A DNA stretch of 64,000 nt from Deltaproteobacteria bacterium (GCA_021162935.1 JAGGXR010000010.1:1-64000); one strand, 5' to 3'. Positions 8,365 to 18,597 are shown, counted from the first letter of the stretch. Program-made: numbers and translations. Notes: generated by a model from the sequence alone, not told the origin.

Positions 8365-10770
8365 CTACCGAGATTTCGGCAGGCGAGTTTCCAGGTCTTT
8401 CGAGAACGCGGGCTTGAGTTGGGTCGGAGTCCCCCAACGGTTTTTCTTCCATCTGGTCATGTAGGCATTTTGCAGTGAGAACAGGGTGCGACACAGATCC
8501 TCTGCCACTGCATGGTCGGTGGTCGCTAGCGGATGCTGCTCGCCTGGGTCTGCCTGGAGGTCGTAGAGGAGGCTGGACTGCGGCCGCCGCGTGAGCCACT
8601 TGTATCGTCCCACGAGGATGGCCCGCTGGGCTCCGGCATGAACGGCAAAGGCCGCCTGGGGCATTATGTGGCCGCCGCCCCGAATCATGGGTAGGAGGCT
8701 GCCGCTCTGATTCGTGGCGGGAGGCTTCAGCCCAGAGACGTCGAGGGCTGTTGCAAAGAGGTCCATGACCTCGACGCGGTTGTGGATGCGAATCGACTGC
8801 TGGATCCCCTTCCACCAAAAGATGAGCGGTACCCCGATTTCTTCTTCGTAGAGGCTCTTGTCGTGGCCGAAGCTGCCGTGTTCATGGAATTGCTCGCCAT
8901 GGTCGGCGGTCATGATGATGAGGCTTTGGTCATAGATGCCCATGCGTTTGAGGTCTGCGATCATCTTGCCGAACCAGAAGTCGTTGAAGGAGACCTCGCC
9001 TTGATAGAGGGCCTTGAGCCGCCTCAAGTCTCTGGCTCTGAGGCGAACCCGTCGGGTGATGTACTTGCCGAGGGTCATGCCTGTGACCCGGCGAGGCACT
9101 GGGCCGTGGTAGCGTCCGGGCCAATAGAGCTTGAGGAAGCGTTTCGGCGGATCATACGACACGTGGGGATCGATGGTGGCCAGGTACATGAACACGGGTT
9201 GGGACCGATGGTTCGCCAGATAATGTCCGGCCCGTTTCCACAGGTGGGCGGCATCGGAGTTGAGTCCCCTGCGGATGAAGTTGATGTACTTGTTCAGACC
9301 ACGGCGGAATCCCCACCTGTCCGAAACGTATCCATTGGACGAGAACATGGCGGTTACGAATCCTGCCCGTCGGAACACCTGGTAGAGCAGGGTGCCTTTG
9401 ACCTTGTTTCTTGGGGTCTCGAACGTGTGGACCGGTGGATAGCGTCCCGTCAGGATCGAACCCTGGCCCGGCAAGGAATGGTTGCCCTGGATGGTGGCGC
9501 GCTCGAACCACACCCCTTTGCGGGCCAGGGCGTCGAAGTTCGGTGTCTGGACGTGCGAGCCGTAGATCCCCACGCAGTCGCGCCTCAGGGCGTCAGAGAG
9601 CCAGATGAACACATATTTGATATGGGTGGGCACAATGCGGTGGCGTGGCGTGGCCGGTGTGTCGATCCGGACGTTCGACCATTGTCCGGTCGCAGCAGGG
9701 TTCGACAACTCGATGGCGACGGCGCCTTCATTCGTGTCGGGTAAGGCAATGTCGGCCTTGCGCCAACGTTTCGTGCCTCGGGCATGGAAGACGATGCGGT
9801 CGGGCATGCCGTCCCGCCGGAATCGTACCACGAAGGATCCTGGGCCTTGGTAGCGGAAACGTAGGCGGGCCGCCTTGGGAGGCACCATGGAGAAGCGAAC
9901 CGCTCCTCGTGCCGGGATCCGTACGAGCCCCTGGGACGACGTCCTGTCCACGTATCCGTCGGTTGCAGGCGGGCCGGGGGGAAGGGCGAAGCCGGACGGA
10001 CCGATGCCGACCGCTTCGACCGCGCCGGCGGACAACGGCACTTTCCTGTGTCGGAGTCCGTATCGCCCCGTGCTGCGCCAGGCAGGCATAGGGATGTCGG
10101 AACGTCTGCGGCTTCGACGAAAGATGACCGTCAGTCGGTTGACGTGCTCCGCCAGGGAGCCCGTGTCGACCTGGAATCGTACCACGTTGCGTCCTTTGCT
10201 CAGCAAAGTGGGCCTCAGGATGGTTTTGCCGTTCAGTCGCAGCAGGATTTTTTGCCGCCGGACCTGATTGTGCACCACGATGATTCCCGTGAGCGATCCG
10301 GCGGGCATGTGGGTAGCCATGGCGAGGAATTGACTCTTGGCAGGAAGGAGGATATCGGCCTTCCTTCCGTAGACGAATGCAACCGGCCGGCCGTCGGCGG
10401 TTTGGTTCAGGATCCATGGATTTTTCCATGTGCCCAGGACATACTTGGCGAAGTCGGGCTGTCCGGCGTACAGGACCAGACCCGATCGGAAGTACAACGA
10501 TGTTATGGCTCGGTTGTCCGTCAGCCTCCAGGCCGGTCCCCAATTTGTTGGGGCCCGGTTTTGGTGGCTCCGACGGCGTGGGGCAGCGGCGTATCGGAGC
10601 ATCCTGTGGATCGAGTCATTCCAACCAGAGCTTCGACGAGCGGAACCGTCCGTCGCGCCGCGCAGAGTTCCTGCAAGCAGGATGGCCGCCGTGGCCACCG
10701 TGACGGTCGCTGTTGCGGCAGATGGAACCAACTGGGAGAGCCTATTCGTTGCGGTCACTTTCATGGCCAT
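8365..10770 (-). CDS. Exported alkaline-phosphatase-superfamily (sulfatase-like) protein
   Basis: 801 aa. An N-terminal signal or anchor segment (about residues 15-37) is followed by roughly 340 residues of beta-rich sequence and a C-terminal sulfatase-like domain from about residue 386: IWLSDALRRDCVGIYG (metal-binding Asp), TPNFDALARKG, HSLPGQGSILTGRYP, and TADHGEQFHEHGSFGHDKS (second metal site). Classical sulfatases have C-x-P-x-R at the nucleophile; here S432 replaces Cys and Gln replaces Arg. The enzyme may therefore be a Ser-type sulfatase variant or another hydrolase/transferase of the superfamily; the substrate cannot be predicted. It is divergent from the DUF4340-like gene, with about 190 bp between. 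Confidence 0.85.
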   Translation of the reverse strand: MAMKVTATNRLSQLVPSAATATVTVATAAILLAGTLRGATDGSARRSSGWNDSIHRMLRYAAAPRRRSHQNRAPTNWGPAWRLTDNRAITSLYFRSGLVLYAGQPDFAKYVLGTWKNPWILNQTADGRPVAFVYGRKADILLPAKSQFLAMATHMPAGSLTGIIVVHNQVRRQKILLRLNGKTILRPTLLSKGRNVVRFQVDTGSLAEHVNRLTVIFRRSRRRSDIPMPAWRSTGRYGLRHRKVPLSAGAVEAVGIGPSGFALPPGPPATDGYVDRTSSQGLVRIPARGAVRFSMVPPKAARLRFRYQGPGSFVVRFRRDGMPDRIVFHARGTKRWRKADIALPDTNEGAVAIELSNPAATGQWSNVRIDTPATPRHRIVPTHIKYVFIWLSDALRRDCVGIYGSHVQTPNFDALARKGVWFERATIQGNHSLPGQGSILTGRYPPVHTFETPRNKVKGTLLYQVFRRAGFVTAMFSSNGYVSDRWGFRRGLNKYINFIRRGLNSDAAHLWKRAGHYLANHRSQPVFMYLATIDPHVSYDPPKRFLKLYWPGRYHGPVPRRVTGMTLGKYITRRVRLRARDLRRLKALYQGEVSFNDFWFGKMIADLKRMGIYDQSLIIMTADHGEQFHEHGSFGHDKSLYEEEIGVPLIFWWKGIQQSIRIHNRVEVMDLFATALDVSGLKPPATNQSGSLLPMIRGGGHIMPQAAFAVHAGAQRAILVGRYKWLTRRPQSSLLYDLQADPGEQHPLATTDHAVAEDLCRTLFSLQNAYMTRWKKNRWGTPTQLKPAFSKDLETRLPKSR

Positions 10771-10961
10771 GAAACCTCGTCATTGCATCGTGGGGGCCCT
10801 GGACGTGATGTCCGCCTTGGGCGCAGGGGTCCGTTATAGCCTGTTTCCTCGATTTGAAAACCCTTGCATCCAGACGGTTTTCCCCTTGGCCTTGTTCACT
10901 CCAATCTTGATTCTTGTTCAATGGCTCTGGCGAAGGTACAAATGTGGAGACAGAGGTGACC

Positions 10962-13184
10962 ATGAGCACAGATGTGGTGGCGAACAGAGAATACGGGTTG
11001 TGTTTCGAAACATGCGAGGGATCTTGGAGCCTGCGTTTCGGCAGCGTTTCCTTGACCCTCGTTTTTGTCCTGGCGACGGCTCTCGGGGCCTGCCGCAAGG
11101 AGGAACAGACGGCTCACGGTAGACGGGTTCTGTTTGCGATGCATCCGGAATCGGTGACAGACCTTTCGCTTCGAGGCAAGGGCGGTTCCCTTGCCTTGGC
11201 AAAGCGAAAGGCTCATTGGTATGTTGGTGCCGACCAGGGTTTCCCCGCCGATCGACAGGTGGTTCGGGAGCTTATCGACAGGTGGGCACGTCTGGAATCC
11301 AGGAAGGTCTTGCTCTCGCCTTCCTTAAAGGTGCGACGGAAGCTTGGCCTCGACCATCCCTGCCTCATTGCCCGGTTTGGCCAGGGGCCCAGAGAGTCGA
11401 TCGAAGTTCGCGTGGGTTGTTCGTCGGGCAAGGATCTGGCGATGATGGTGACCGGCGACGCGGATGTCCATTTGGTTCGGAAGCCGTTGGACTCCCTGGG
11501 GGAGCGTTCTTCATCCGTCTATATGAACCGGGCTGTCTCGGTCCTGCCGAGCAACGAGGTGGTCCGATTCGTCGTGAAGTCTGATGGATCGTCCGCGCCC
11601 GTGGATGTACGGCGTGCAGCGTCGGGAGAGTGGCAGCTCGTGACGGCGACTCACGGCGCATTGGCGGCGGATCGCGGGAAAGTCTGGTCTTTTCTGCATG
11701 CACTCGATGCAGCCTCCTGGTCAGAGGTTCCGAAGGTGGGTCCATCATCGGCGCCTGGAACGGCGACCATCGAGTTATGGAATCTGAAGAAGGGGCCTGC
11801 CGCTGAGCGGATCGCGGTGGGCGGAACTTGTTCCGCAGGTGTCCGGGTTGCGCGTACAGGTCTGTTTCCTGCTTCTGGATGCCTTGCGCGGACAGCGGTG
11901 GCACGTCTGACGGTTCGTGGCATGGATCTGCTCGACAGGCGGTTGCTACCCCTGGATCCGGCGGATGTTCGACGAGTGGAATGGCCCGGGACGTTCCAGT
12001 TGCTGCGGACGGCCTCCAGGTGGGTCGGGAAGGTTGGGGGCCAATTTTTTTCCTGCGATGCAGAGCAGGTGGTCGGGTTCGTCAAGACCCTGGCGTCTAC
12101 CAGGGGACAGCGGGTGGTGGCGGTTTCGAATCGCGATCGGAACCTGAGATGTATCAAGGTGGAATCGGAACGGCACCAGACCATGGCCATCTGTCTTCGT
12201 CGCGGTGTCGATGGCCTCAGGATCCGGCGAGGAGACGAGCCAATCGAATTGGTGGTCTCCGAGTCTGTCTCGGATCTGTTCGCGCCAGCGCCTTTGAAAT
12301 TTCGCTCTCGTGTCCTCGCAATGCTGCCCCTGTCTCAGATCGATGTGGTCACGGTTCGGCGCGGGCGTATCGTGGAACGAGTGCACCGATCGAGCGGCGG
12401 TTCGTTCGTCATGGCGTCTCCGGTCGTTGGGCGGCCCGATCCGGAGATTTTGAATCAACTGGGCCAGGTCTTGTCCCACTTTTCTGTGACGTCATTTCTC
12501 GACAAGGCCCCTTCGTGGTTTCATCCCGACATGACCCTGTCCATCGGCCTACCCGACCTGACGCAGCCCCTTTCCGAGGTGGAGACGTTTCAAGGACTCT
12601 TGACCCTGTTGATCCAATCGCTTTGGCCGGCGGTTTTGGATTTCCATCTGAGCGTGGAGCGGCATCACGGATTGTGTGTCGGGCGTCTGTGGAATCTGAC
12701 GTTCCGGCTCGATGCCCGGACCTGTCGGATCTTGTACCAGCCTCTTGCTCCGAGGCGGCTCTTTCCTTCGGTGCTCGTGGATTCAGTTCGAGGCCTGACG
12801 CTCTGTCGAAAAGGAGTCTGCCAACGGCTTCGACGAGATCATGGCCAGTGGAGGAAGACATCGGGTGGCCAGGATGGACAGCCGAACTCCGTGAATCAGG
12901 CTGCGGTCAGCGATCGAGTGACGACCGTAGTTTTCTTGCGGGCAAATCGAGTGCTGGACTACAGCAAGCCACCAAAAACTGCTCAGATGAGAATCTGCCT
13001 CGACCGATCCATCCCCATCCAGATTCGTGGCATCGCCGGAGCGCAGCGCCTGGCTCGGCTCTGTATCCTATTCGATTCTGCTGATTCCCAGCACGGTGGT
13101 CGTTCCGTTTGGGTGCAGGGCCGGTCAGTGCAGTACGTGCTCACCAGTTCCCAGGTGCATCGCCTCCTGGCTCCCATCTCGTAG
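10962..13184 (+). CDS. DUF4340-like lipoprotein
   Basis: 740 aa. The start at ATG 10962 follows GAGGTG at about 10952-10957. A hydrophobic segment ends in the lipobox LGAC (LVFVLATALGACRK), so the protein is probably membrane-anchored by lipid on the periplasmic side, although the n-region is long (about 25 residues). The segment WYVGADQGFPADRQVVRELIDRW with SRKVL and the following LGLDHP is the hallmark of the DUF4340 domain, which usually occurs beside GldG-type gliding or ABC-transporter genes; no such neighbour is seen here. Later parts look like further divergent copies of the same beta-rich domain. The function of the family is unknown. Confidence 0.8.
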   Translation: MSTDVVANREYGLCFETCEGSWSLRFGSVSLTLVFVLATALGACRKEEQTAHGRRVLFAMHPESVTDLSLRGKGGSLALAKRKAHWYVGADQGFPADRQVVRELIDRWARLESRKVLLSPSLKVRRKLGLDHPCLIARFGQGPRESIEVRVGCSSGKDLAMMVTGDADVHLVRKPLDSLGERSSSVYMNRAVSVLPSNEVVRFVVKSDGSSAPVDVRRAASGEWQLVTATHGALAADRGKVWSFLHALDAASWSEVPKVGPSSAPGTATIELWNLKKGPAAERIAVGGTCSAGVRVARTGLFPASGCLARTAVARLTVRGMDLLDRRLLPLDPADVRRVEWPGTFQLLRTASRWVGKVGGQFFSCDAEQVVGFVKTLASTRGQRVVAVSNRDRNLRCIKVESERHQTMAICLRRGVDGLRIRRGDEPIELVVSESVSDLFAPAPLKFRSRVLAMLPLSQIDVVTVRRGRIVERVHRSSGGSFVMASPVVGRPDPEILNQLGQVLSHFSVTSFLDKAPSWFHPDMTLSIGLPDLTQPLSEVETFQGLLTLLIQSLWPAVLDFHLSVERHHGLCVGRLWNLTFRLDARTCRILYQPLAPRRLFPSVLVDSVRGLTLCRKGVCQRLRRDHGQWRKTSGGQDGQPNSVNQAAVSDRVTTVVFLRANRVLDYSKPPKTAQMRICLDRSIPIQIRGIAGAQRLARLCILFDSADSQHGGRSVWVQGRSVQYVLTSSQVHRLLAPIS

Positions 13185-13303
13185 AGGGCCGCCAGGGCGA
13201 TGGGTGTTGGGTTCCTTCCAGCAACGCCGCTGCACTCCAGGTGTCGAATGAGGCTTCGTGTGTGACGATCGGGGCTGGACCGATGGTTGGATGTCCGGGG
13301 GGG

Positions 13304-14377
13304 TCAGGGTTTGGTGCGAACAGTGATCTGAATTTTTCCAAGCGCTTGGAGGAGGGCCGTGGATGCAGCCATGGGGAACATGGCACTCAGGGAGTCGGTT
13401 GCAATGAGGATGTGGGTCGGGGCCACGCCCGGTTCCGGCCTGGTTCCGTCGAAGGGGATCCAAGTTCCGCCGATCAGAAACTCGGTCCACATGTGGTAGA
13501 CGAAGACATTTCGGTGTCCGCTGAAGGTTGGGGTGAAGATGAGCCCGGAGGCGACCCGAGAAGGCAGACCGGCGGCCCGTCCGAGAGCGGCGAGGAGGAA
13601 GGCGTGCTCCGTGCAGTCGCCGCGTTTCAGTCGCGCCACGTCCAGGGCCGTGGCTGCGGGGAGACTGTAGCCTTTGTGGACGATGTAGCGGTACGTGAAC
13701 CAGGTCAGTGCCATGGCAGCCTTGGCAGCATCACGGTGACCAGCCACCGCCTTGTGAGCGAGAGTGCGAAGCAGCGGATTGTGGATCTGAAGGGAAGACG
13801 TGGCCCTGAGAAATTCGGCCCACTTGCCCTTGGAGGAGACAGCCCCGAGACGGGCATGGGGCAGGTGTCGGTAGTTGGGGCGTCGCACTGTGACCAGATA
13901 TCGATGGGGACCCAATTTCGTGACTTTTTGGTAGGTGTCGCTCGGGATCACAGCCTTGGAATGGGTGTCCACGATGTAGGAGACGGAGTCGGCGCCTGGT
14001 GGAGGCGGAGCGGAGACCGGGACCAGGGCCAGGTCCATGATGTCGGGATTGCCATGTCGATCATCTGGTCGGCTTTGCGGGTTCGTGCCATGGGAACCTG
14101 GAGGCGGGGTTCCTGTGTCGGTCGAGTCCAGTCGATTGGAAGCAGGTCCTGGTTCGGAGTTTTTGCTGGACGCCGACATCGATCCGGACACGGATTTCGA
14201 TCCGGTCGCGGCGGCATGCGCCCCGGCTGCAGACCTCTTTTCTTGTGCCGTTGGGTCGTGGTGGCTGCGCCGTCCGACTTGAGTATGACCGTCGTCCCTG
14301 CTGCGGGCGTTTCCGCGGCAACCAATCAGGATGATCGTGGCCAGCAGGCTACTTGTCAGGATCTTTCGTTGGGTCAT
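13304..14377 (-). CDS. Transglutaminase-like lipoprotein
   Basis: 357 aa with a lipoprotein signal (SSLLATIILIGC) and a Ser/Asp-rich linker of about 100 residues, then a transglutaminase-like core. The putative triad is visible: C255 in RGDCTEHAFLLAALGR, H295 in VYHMWTEF and D310 in IPFDGTRPE. Bacterial members act as periplasmic proteases or amidases rather than cross-linkers. It is the second gene of a pair: its start overlaps the end of the upstream lipoprotein gene by 29 bp, so the two are cotranscribed and probably work together on a periplasmic substrate. No clear terminator follows. Confidence 0.88.
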   Translation of the reverse strand: MTQRKILTSSLLATIILIGCRGNARSRDDGHTQVGRRSHHDPTAQEKRSAAGAHAAATGSKSVSGSMSASSKNSEPGPASNRLDSTDTGTPPPGSHGTNPQSRPDDRHGNPDIMDLALVPVSAPPPPGADSVSYIVDTHSKAVIPSDTYQKVTKLGPHRYLVTVRRPNYRHLPHARLGAVSSKGKWAEFLRATSSLQIHNPLLRTLAHKAVAGHRDAAKAAMALTWFTYRYIVHKGYSLPAATALDVARLKRGDCTEHAFLLAALGRAAGLPSRVASGLIFTPTFSGHRNVFVYHMWTEFLIGGTWIPFDGTRPEPGVAPTHILIATDSLSAMFPMAASTALLQALGKIQITVRTKP

Positions 14378-15287
14378 TTTTTTCGATGAGGTCCATATGC
14401 ATCGTGACGATGCCCATTGCGAAGGTCATGTTGTACGCCATGCCTCGGTCGTCGACGCATGCGTCCTGGGGGGGGAATTGGGCTGCGGTGACTCGAATCT
14501 TGTGGCAGTGCACCGTCTTGCCCTTAAAGGTGGCCGTGCCGTCACCCAGGATTTGCCTGGTTACCGTGACCCCCTTGAGTCCCATCTGCGGCTGGAATTT
14601 CAGATAGGTCGTCGTGCCTTTGTGTCGATAACCGGCCTTTCTGGCCATGCGACTCTCGGCTCCAGGAAAGAGCCAGCGTTTGTCGTACTTGACCTTTTGT
14701 TTGGTGCCCGATCCGTCATCCACCACCATGAATCCGTTTTGGTAGACGCCGGACATCTTGATCTTGCTTGCACCTTGATCGAACAGGATTCGAAACGAGA
14801 CGGGCGTGCCGTCGAGTTTTTCGTTGTAGAGCTCAGAGGATGCGATTTTGATCTGCGTTCCGGCCCGGAGCAGTTTGAATGATGCGCGTACCGATGTGGT
14901 CATTTGGCTCGCGTGGTAGCGTTCCTCTGCCACGAGTCGCCCCACGACTTGGCCGTTGAATCGGACACGATAGACCGCGCGGCTGTCCCGCGGATCCATG
15001 GCCTCCCATTCGGCCTCTCTGGTGAGTCGACCGCTGTCGAGGCGGGCGCTGGGCCTAGCCGGTCTGGCGCCCTGCCGTGGGCGAGGAGCTGCCATGTTTT
15101 CGGCAGCCGCACGAGACACCGGCTTGCTCGTTCCCCCAGTCGAAGAGGACGTCGCTTTGTCAGTCTTGGTGTCGGATGCCTTGTGCCGACCGCATCCGTT
15201 CCAGACCAGCATCAGGGAAAATGCGGCGATGAGGGTTAGTGCGTGACGCCACCTGGCTGCGGTTCGTGGGGGGGCGACTTTGGTCAT
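14349..15287 (-). CDS. Lipoprotein paired with transglutaminase, function unknown
   Basis: 312 aa. A signal peptide (LTLIAAFSLMLVWNGC) gives a lipid-modified Cys near residue 32, followed by a low-complexity Lys/Ala/Arg linker. The conserved-looking part begins near residue 90 (RAVYRVRFNGQVVGRLVAEERY) and consists of beta strands with patterns such as RILFDQG and YLKFQPQMGLKGVTVTR, reminiscent of DUF3108-type or outer-membrane-assembly-like beta domains; I do not assign a family. Its 3' end overlaps the transglutaminase start, and such a beta domain is often fused to or paired with transglutaminase cores, so a substrate-presenting role is possible. Only 16 bp separate it from the end of rocD upstream, which suggests readthrough. 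Confidence 0.78.
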   Translation of the reverse strand: MTKVAPPRTAARWRHALTLIAAFSLMLVWNGCGRHKASDTKTDKATSSSTGGTSKPVSRAAAENMAAPRPRQGARPARPSARLDSGRLTREAEWEAMDPRDSRAVYRVRFNGQVVGRLVAEERYHASQMTTSVRASFKLLRAGTQIKIASSELYNEKLDGTPVSFRILFDQGASKIKMSGVYQNGFMVVDDGSGTKQKVKYDKRWLFPGAESRMARKAGYRHKGTTTYLKFQPQMGLKGVTVTRQILGDGTATFKGKTVHCHKIRVTAAQFPPQDACVDDRGMAYNMTFAMGIVTMHMDLIEKNDPTKDPDK

Positions 15288-15303
15288 TGCAATCTCCCGT
15301 CTC

Positions 15304-16527
15304 TTATTTGCCTCGCGTTGGAGCAGGTCCAGTCAGGACGGCTTCGATGTGTTCCAGGGCCCAATCGAGATCCTTCTTTTCTATCACGAGGGGTGGGGCG
15401 AACCGAAGGACGTTTTCGTGGGTCTCCTTGCACAGGAGACCCCGCTTCATGAGTGCCTCGGCAAAGGGCCTCGCGCTGCCGGCGTCGTTCTTGAGCACCA
15501 GGCCGATAAGCAAGCCTTTGCCGCGGACGTGGTCCACGTACGGGCTGCCCATTCCGAGCAGCCGCTCGGTGAAGTATCGTCCCAGTTCGTCGGCTCGTTC
15601 GGCCAGCCCTTCATCTTCGATGACCTTGATGGCCCGGCGTGCGACGGCTGCTCCCAAGGGGTTGCCGCCGAAGGTGCTGCCATGGGATCCAGGCTCGAAC
15701 AGGCCGAGGATCTCTCGTTTCGCGGCAATGGCTGAAACAGGATAGACGCCTCCCCCCAAAGCCTTGCCCATCACCAGAACGTCAGGCTCGATTTCGTCAT
15801 GCCAGTGGCAGAATCGTTTTCCCGTCCTGCCAAAGCCGGTTTGCACTTCGTCTAGGGCGAGTAGGACGTTGCGTTCGGTGCAGATACGTCGCACATCCTT
15901 GAGATATCCGTCCGGCGGGACCATCACGCCGGCTTCTCCCTGGATGGGTTCCACCAGGAACGCACAGGTCCGGTCCGTGATGGCGTCTTCGAGCGCTTTG
16001 CTGTCTCCGTACGGGATGATCGTGAATCCAGGCGTGTAGGGCCCGAAGTCCGCTCGGTAGGCCTGCTCAGATGAAAAGCTGATGACCGTAACGGTGCGAC
16101 CGTGGAAGTTGTCGTTGCACACGATGATTTCGGCCTGTTCGGCAGGAATGCCCTTCACCCGGTATCCCCATCGTCTGACTGCCTTGACGGCGGTCTCCAC
16201 AGCTTCGGCTCCCGTGTTCATGGGCAGGATCATGTCCATATGGGTGTAGTCCGCCAACTCTTCGAGGAATGGGCCAAGTTGGTCATTGTAGAACGCGCGT
16301 GAGGTCAGCGTCAGGCGCCCGAGTTGCTCGGTCAGGGCCTCGACGATTTTGGGGTGGCGGTGTCCGTGATTCACTGCTGAATAGCAGGATAGGAAGTCGA
16401 GGTATCGGTTTCCTTCCACGTCGTAGACCCAGATGCCTTCTCCCTTGGAGAGAACGACGGGCAGGGGAAGATAGTTATGGGCGCCGTAGCGGGTTTCTTG
16501 GTCCATGAGAGCTTGTGTTTGGGACAT
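15304..16527 (-). CDS. rocD: Ornithine aminotransferase
   Basis: A 407-aa class III PLP aminotransferase that converts ornithine and 2-oxoglutarate to glutamate semialdehyde and glutamate (arginine catabolism/proline synthesis). Diagnostic segments are the N-terminal YGAHNYLPLPVVLSKGEG, the NTGAEAVETAVK cofactor loop, LALDEVQTGFGRTG, and the lysine-bearing VMGKALGGGVYPVSA. These match RocD rather than acetylornithine aminotransferase, especially the N-terminus and SCYSAVNHGHRHP. ATG 16527 is chosen because GGAGG lies upstream (within 16536-16542); 26 extra upstream codons are not protein-like. Enolase lies about 190 bp upstream on the same strand and the lipoprotein/transglutaminase pair follows by 16 bp. 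Confidence 0.95.
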   Translation of the reverse strand: MSQTQALMDQETRYGAHNYLPLPVVLSKGEGIWVYDVEGNRYLDFLSCYSAVNHGHRHPKIVEALTEQLGRLTLTSRAFYNDQLGPFLEELADYTHMDMILPMNTGAEAVETAVKAVRRWGYRVKGIPAEQAEIIVCNDNFHGRTVTVISFSSEQAYRADFGPYTPGFTIIPYGDSKALEDAITDRTCAFLVEPIQGEAGVMVPPDGYLKDVRRICTERNVLLALDEVQTGFGRTGKRFCHWHDEIEPDVLVMGKALGGGVYPVSAIAAKREILGLFEPGSHGSTFGGNPLGAAVARRAIKVIEDEGLAERADELGRYFTERLLGMGSPYVDHVRGKGLLIGLVLKNDAGSARPFAEALMKRGLLCKETHENVLRFAPPLVIEKKDLDWALEHIEAVLTGPAPTRGK

Positions 16528-16714
16528 AATGGTTTCCTCCATTGGGCCTGCACGATCAGGTGCGGTTCCTTCGAAACTTTTGCTGTTGCTTTGTCGAGAC
16601 GACACATTTGGACGCCGTCTGCTATGAGGTCCTGCCTATCGCAGCAACGGGGCAGTCGTCAACGCATATCATCGAAGGGTGGAACGATTTGGGAGGCGTG
16701 TCAGGTGCTTCGTG

Positions 16715-18001
16715 TCACGCGACCACACCGCGAAAAGCGGCCTTGCCGGGGTATTCGGCCGAGTCGCCGAGTTCTTCTTCGATGCGCATGAGTTGATTGT
16801 ACTTGGCAATGCGGTCCGTTCGGGCCGCGCTGCCCGTCTTGATCAGTCCCGTGTTCATGGCCACGGCCAGGTCGGCGATGAACGTGTCTTCGGTTTCGCC
16901 GCTTCGGTGCGAGATCACCGCAGAAAAACCCGCCTTGTGCGTCATGTCGATGGCTTTGAGGGTTTCGGTGAGAGAGCCCACCTGGTTCAGCTTGATGAGT
17001 ACGGAATTCGAAGTGTGCTCCCGGATGCCACGGGCGATGAATTCCGGATTGGTGACGTAGATGTCGTCTCCCACGATTTGGAGTCGATCCCCCATGCTCT
17101 TCGTCATCAGGGCGAACCCCTCCCAATCGTTTTCGTCGAGTCCGTCTTCGATGGAGACGATGGGAAACTTTTTGGACAGTTCGTTCCAGAAGGCCACCAT
17201 TTCTTGCGAGTTGAGCTGCTTCCCTTCGATGCTGTAGGTGGCGAATTTGTAGTCATAGAATTCCGACGCTGCCGGGTCCAGAGCAAGGGCGACCTGTTCC
17301 ATGGGCTCGTAGCCGGCCTTTTCGATCGCCCGGACCAGGTGTTCGAGCACCTGTTCGGTGGATTCCAGGTTCGGAGCCACGCCGCCTTCGTCACCCACGT
17401 TCGTCGATAGGCCGGCGGTTTTGAGCTGGTCCTTGAGGGTCCAGTAGATTTCGACAGAGGCGCGTAGCGCCTCGCTGAATCGATCGAAGCCCCAAGGAAC
17501 CACCATGAATTCCTGGATATCGATATTGTTGTCCGCATGTTTGCCGCCGTTGACGAAGTTCATCATGGGAACCGGAAGCATCCTGGCTCCGGCGCCGCCG
17601 AGATATCGATAGAGGGGGAGCCCGACGGCATTCGCCGCAGCCCTGGCCGTGGCCATGGACACGGCCAGGATCGCGTTGGCCCCCATGTGTTGCTTGTTCT
17701 TGGTGCCATCCCGGTTCAACATGACGCCGTCTACGGCGCCGTGGTCGAGGGCGTCCAGCCCGATCACATCCGGGGCCAATTCTTCGACGATGTTCCTGAT
17801 GGCATTGCGGACACCCTTGCCACGAAATCGGGATTTGTCGCCGTCACGCATTTCGAGGGCTTCTCTCAGGCCCGTCGAAGCGCCGGAAGGAACCGCTGCC
17901 CTTCCGACTGCACCGCCAGCGAGGATCACGTCTACTTCGATGGTCGGTGTTCCTCTCGAGTCCAAGATTTCTCGCGCCCGCACCTCGACGATTTCGGTCA
18001 T
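16715..18001 (-). CDS. eno: Enolase
   Basis: 428 aa, full length for the family. It interconverts 2-phosphoglycerate and phosphoenolpyruvate in glycolysis. Visible signatures: [17 protein letters not shown] at the N-terminus, [36 protein letters not shown], the metal ligand region [22 protein letters not shown], the catalytic lysine in [14 protein letters not shown], and [26 protein letters not shown] (about 18009-18015) precedes the ATG. A promoter-like pair lies at 18093-18121 on the same strand, giving a leader of about 85 nt. Confidence 0.98.
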   Translation of the reverse strand: MTEIVEVRAREILDSRGTPTIEVDVILAGGAVGRAAVPSGASTGLREALEMRDGDKSRFRGKGVRNAIRNIVEELAPDVIGLDALDHGAVDGVMLNRDGTKNKQHMGANAILAVSMATARAAANAVGLPLYRYLGGAGARMLPVPMMNFVNGGKHADNNIDIQEFMVVPWGFDRFSEALRASVEIYWTLKDQLKTAGLSTNVGDEGGVAPNLESTEQVLEHLVRAIEKAGYEPMEQVALALDPAASEFYDYKFATYSIEGKQLNSQEMVAFWNELSKKFPIVSIEDGLDENDWEGFALMTKSMGDRLQIVGDDIYVTNPEFIARGIREHTSNSVLIKLNQVGSLTETLKAIDMTHKAGFSAVISHRSGETEDTFIADLAVAMNTGLIKTGSAARTDRIAKYNQLMRIEEELGDSAEYPGKAAFRGVVA

Positions 18002-18092
18002 TGGTCTCTACCTCCTGTGGATCGAACGCGCCGTTCAATCGCCCCGATGGTATGGAAGTGTGCATGCCCCATTCTTCGTTCCCTTCCTGACC

Positions 18093-18121
18093 TGTATACG
18101 ACCGGGAAATTTTTCGGGCAA
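18093..18121 (-). promoter_or_regulatory. Candidate promoter for enolase
   Basis: On the minus strand TTGCCC (18121-18116), a 17-nt spacer and TATACA (18098-18093). Both boxes keep 4 of 6 consensus bases with ideal spacing, placed about 90 nt before the enolase start. Confidence 0.45.
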
Positions 18122-18309
18122 TGGATTTTTTGTCGCGTTGGCAGACAAGCACAGATTTTTTTTTCGTTGCATTGGAAAGCGAAAATATCTAGCCTTCATA
18201 TCAAGTTCCTCGGATGGTCCGGGGAGAGGGGTCTGCACCGTTAGGCCCGAGCTACGGTTGCAGATGCTCGTTGGATCAGGCTCGACTCGGGCAAGGACTT
18301 GGTAGAACA

Positions 18310-18597
18310 GTGAGGTTGTATGTAGGAAATGTGCCTTTCAGCACAAGCGACGACGAACTCCGTACCCTCTTCGAGCAGTATGGAAACGTTGAATCTGCAA
18401 CCGTGATCACCGATCGCCACACGGGGAGGTCCAGAGGCTTCGGTTTCGTCGAAATGACGGACAACGAAGAGGCTCGAAAGGCCATGGAAGCTCTCCACGA
18501 GTACGAACTCGGTGGGCGACCACTGGTGGTGAATGAAGCCCGTTCCCGGGAGGATCGGGGACGCAACAGGGGAGGACAGAGCAGAAGGAATTGGTAG
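18310..18597 (+). CDS. Small RRM-type RNA-binding protein
   Basis: 95 aa starting at GTG 18310. It is a single RNA recognition motif with both signatures: RNP2 LYVGNVPF at residues 3-10 and RNP1 RGFGFVEM near residues 40-47, then a short Arg/Gly-rich tail (RGRNRGGQSRRN). Such single-RRM proteins of cyanobacteria and proteobacteria are often cold-induced and bind single-stranded RNA. The start is placed by the family: the protein begins two residues before the RNP2 strand. AAGGA at 18293-18297 is rather far upstream (12 nt), so initiation may be weak or regulated. The upstream 300 bases are shared with the divergent enolase promoter; a strong terminator follows. Confidence 0.93.
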   Translation: MRLYVGNVPFSTSDDELRTLFEQYGNVESATVITDRHTGRSRGFGFVEMTDNEEARKAMEALHEYELGGRPLVVNEARSREDRGRNRGGQSRRNW

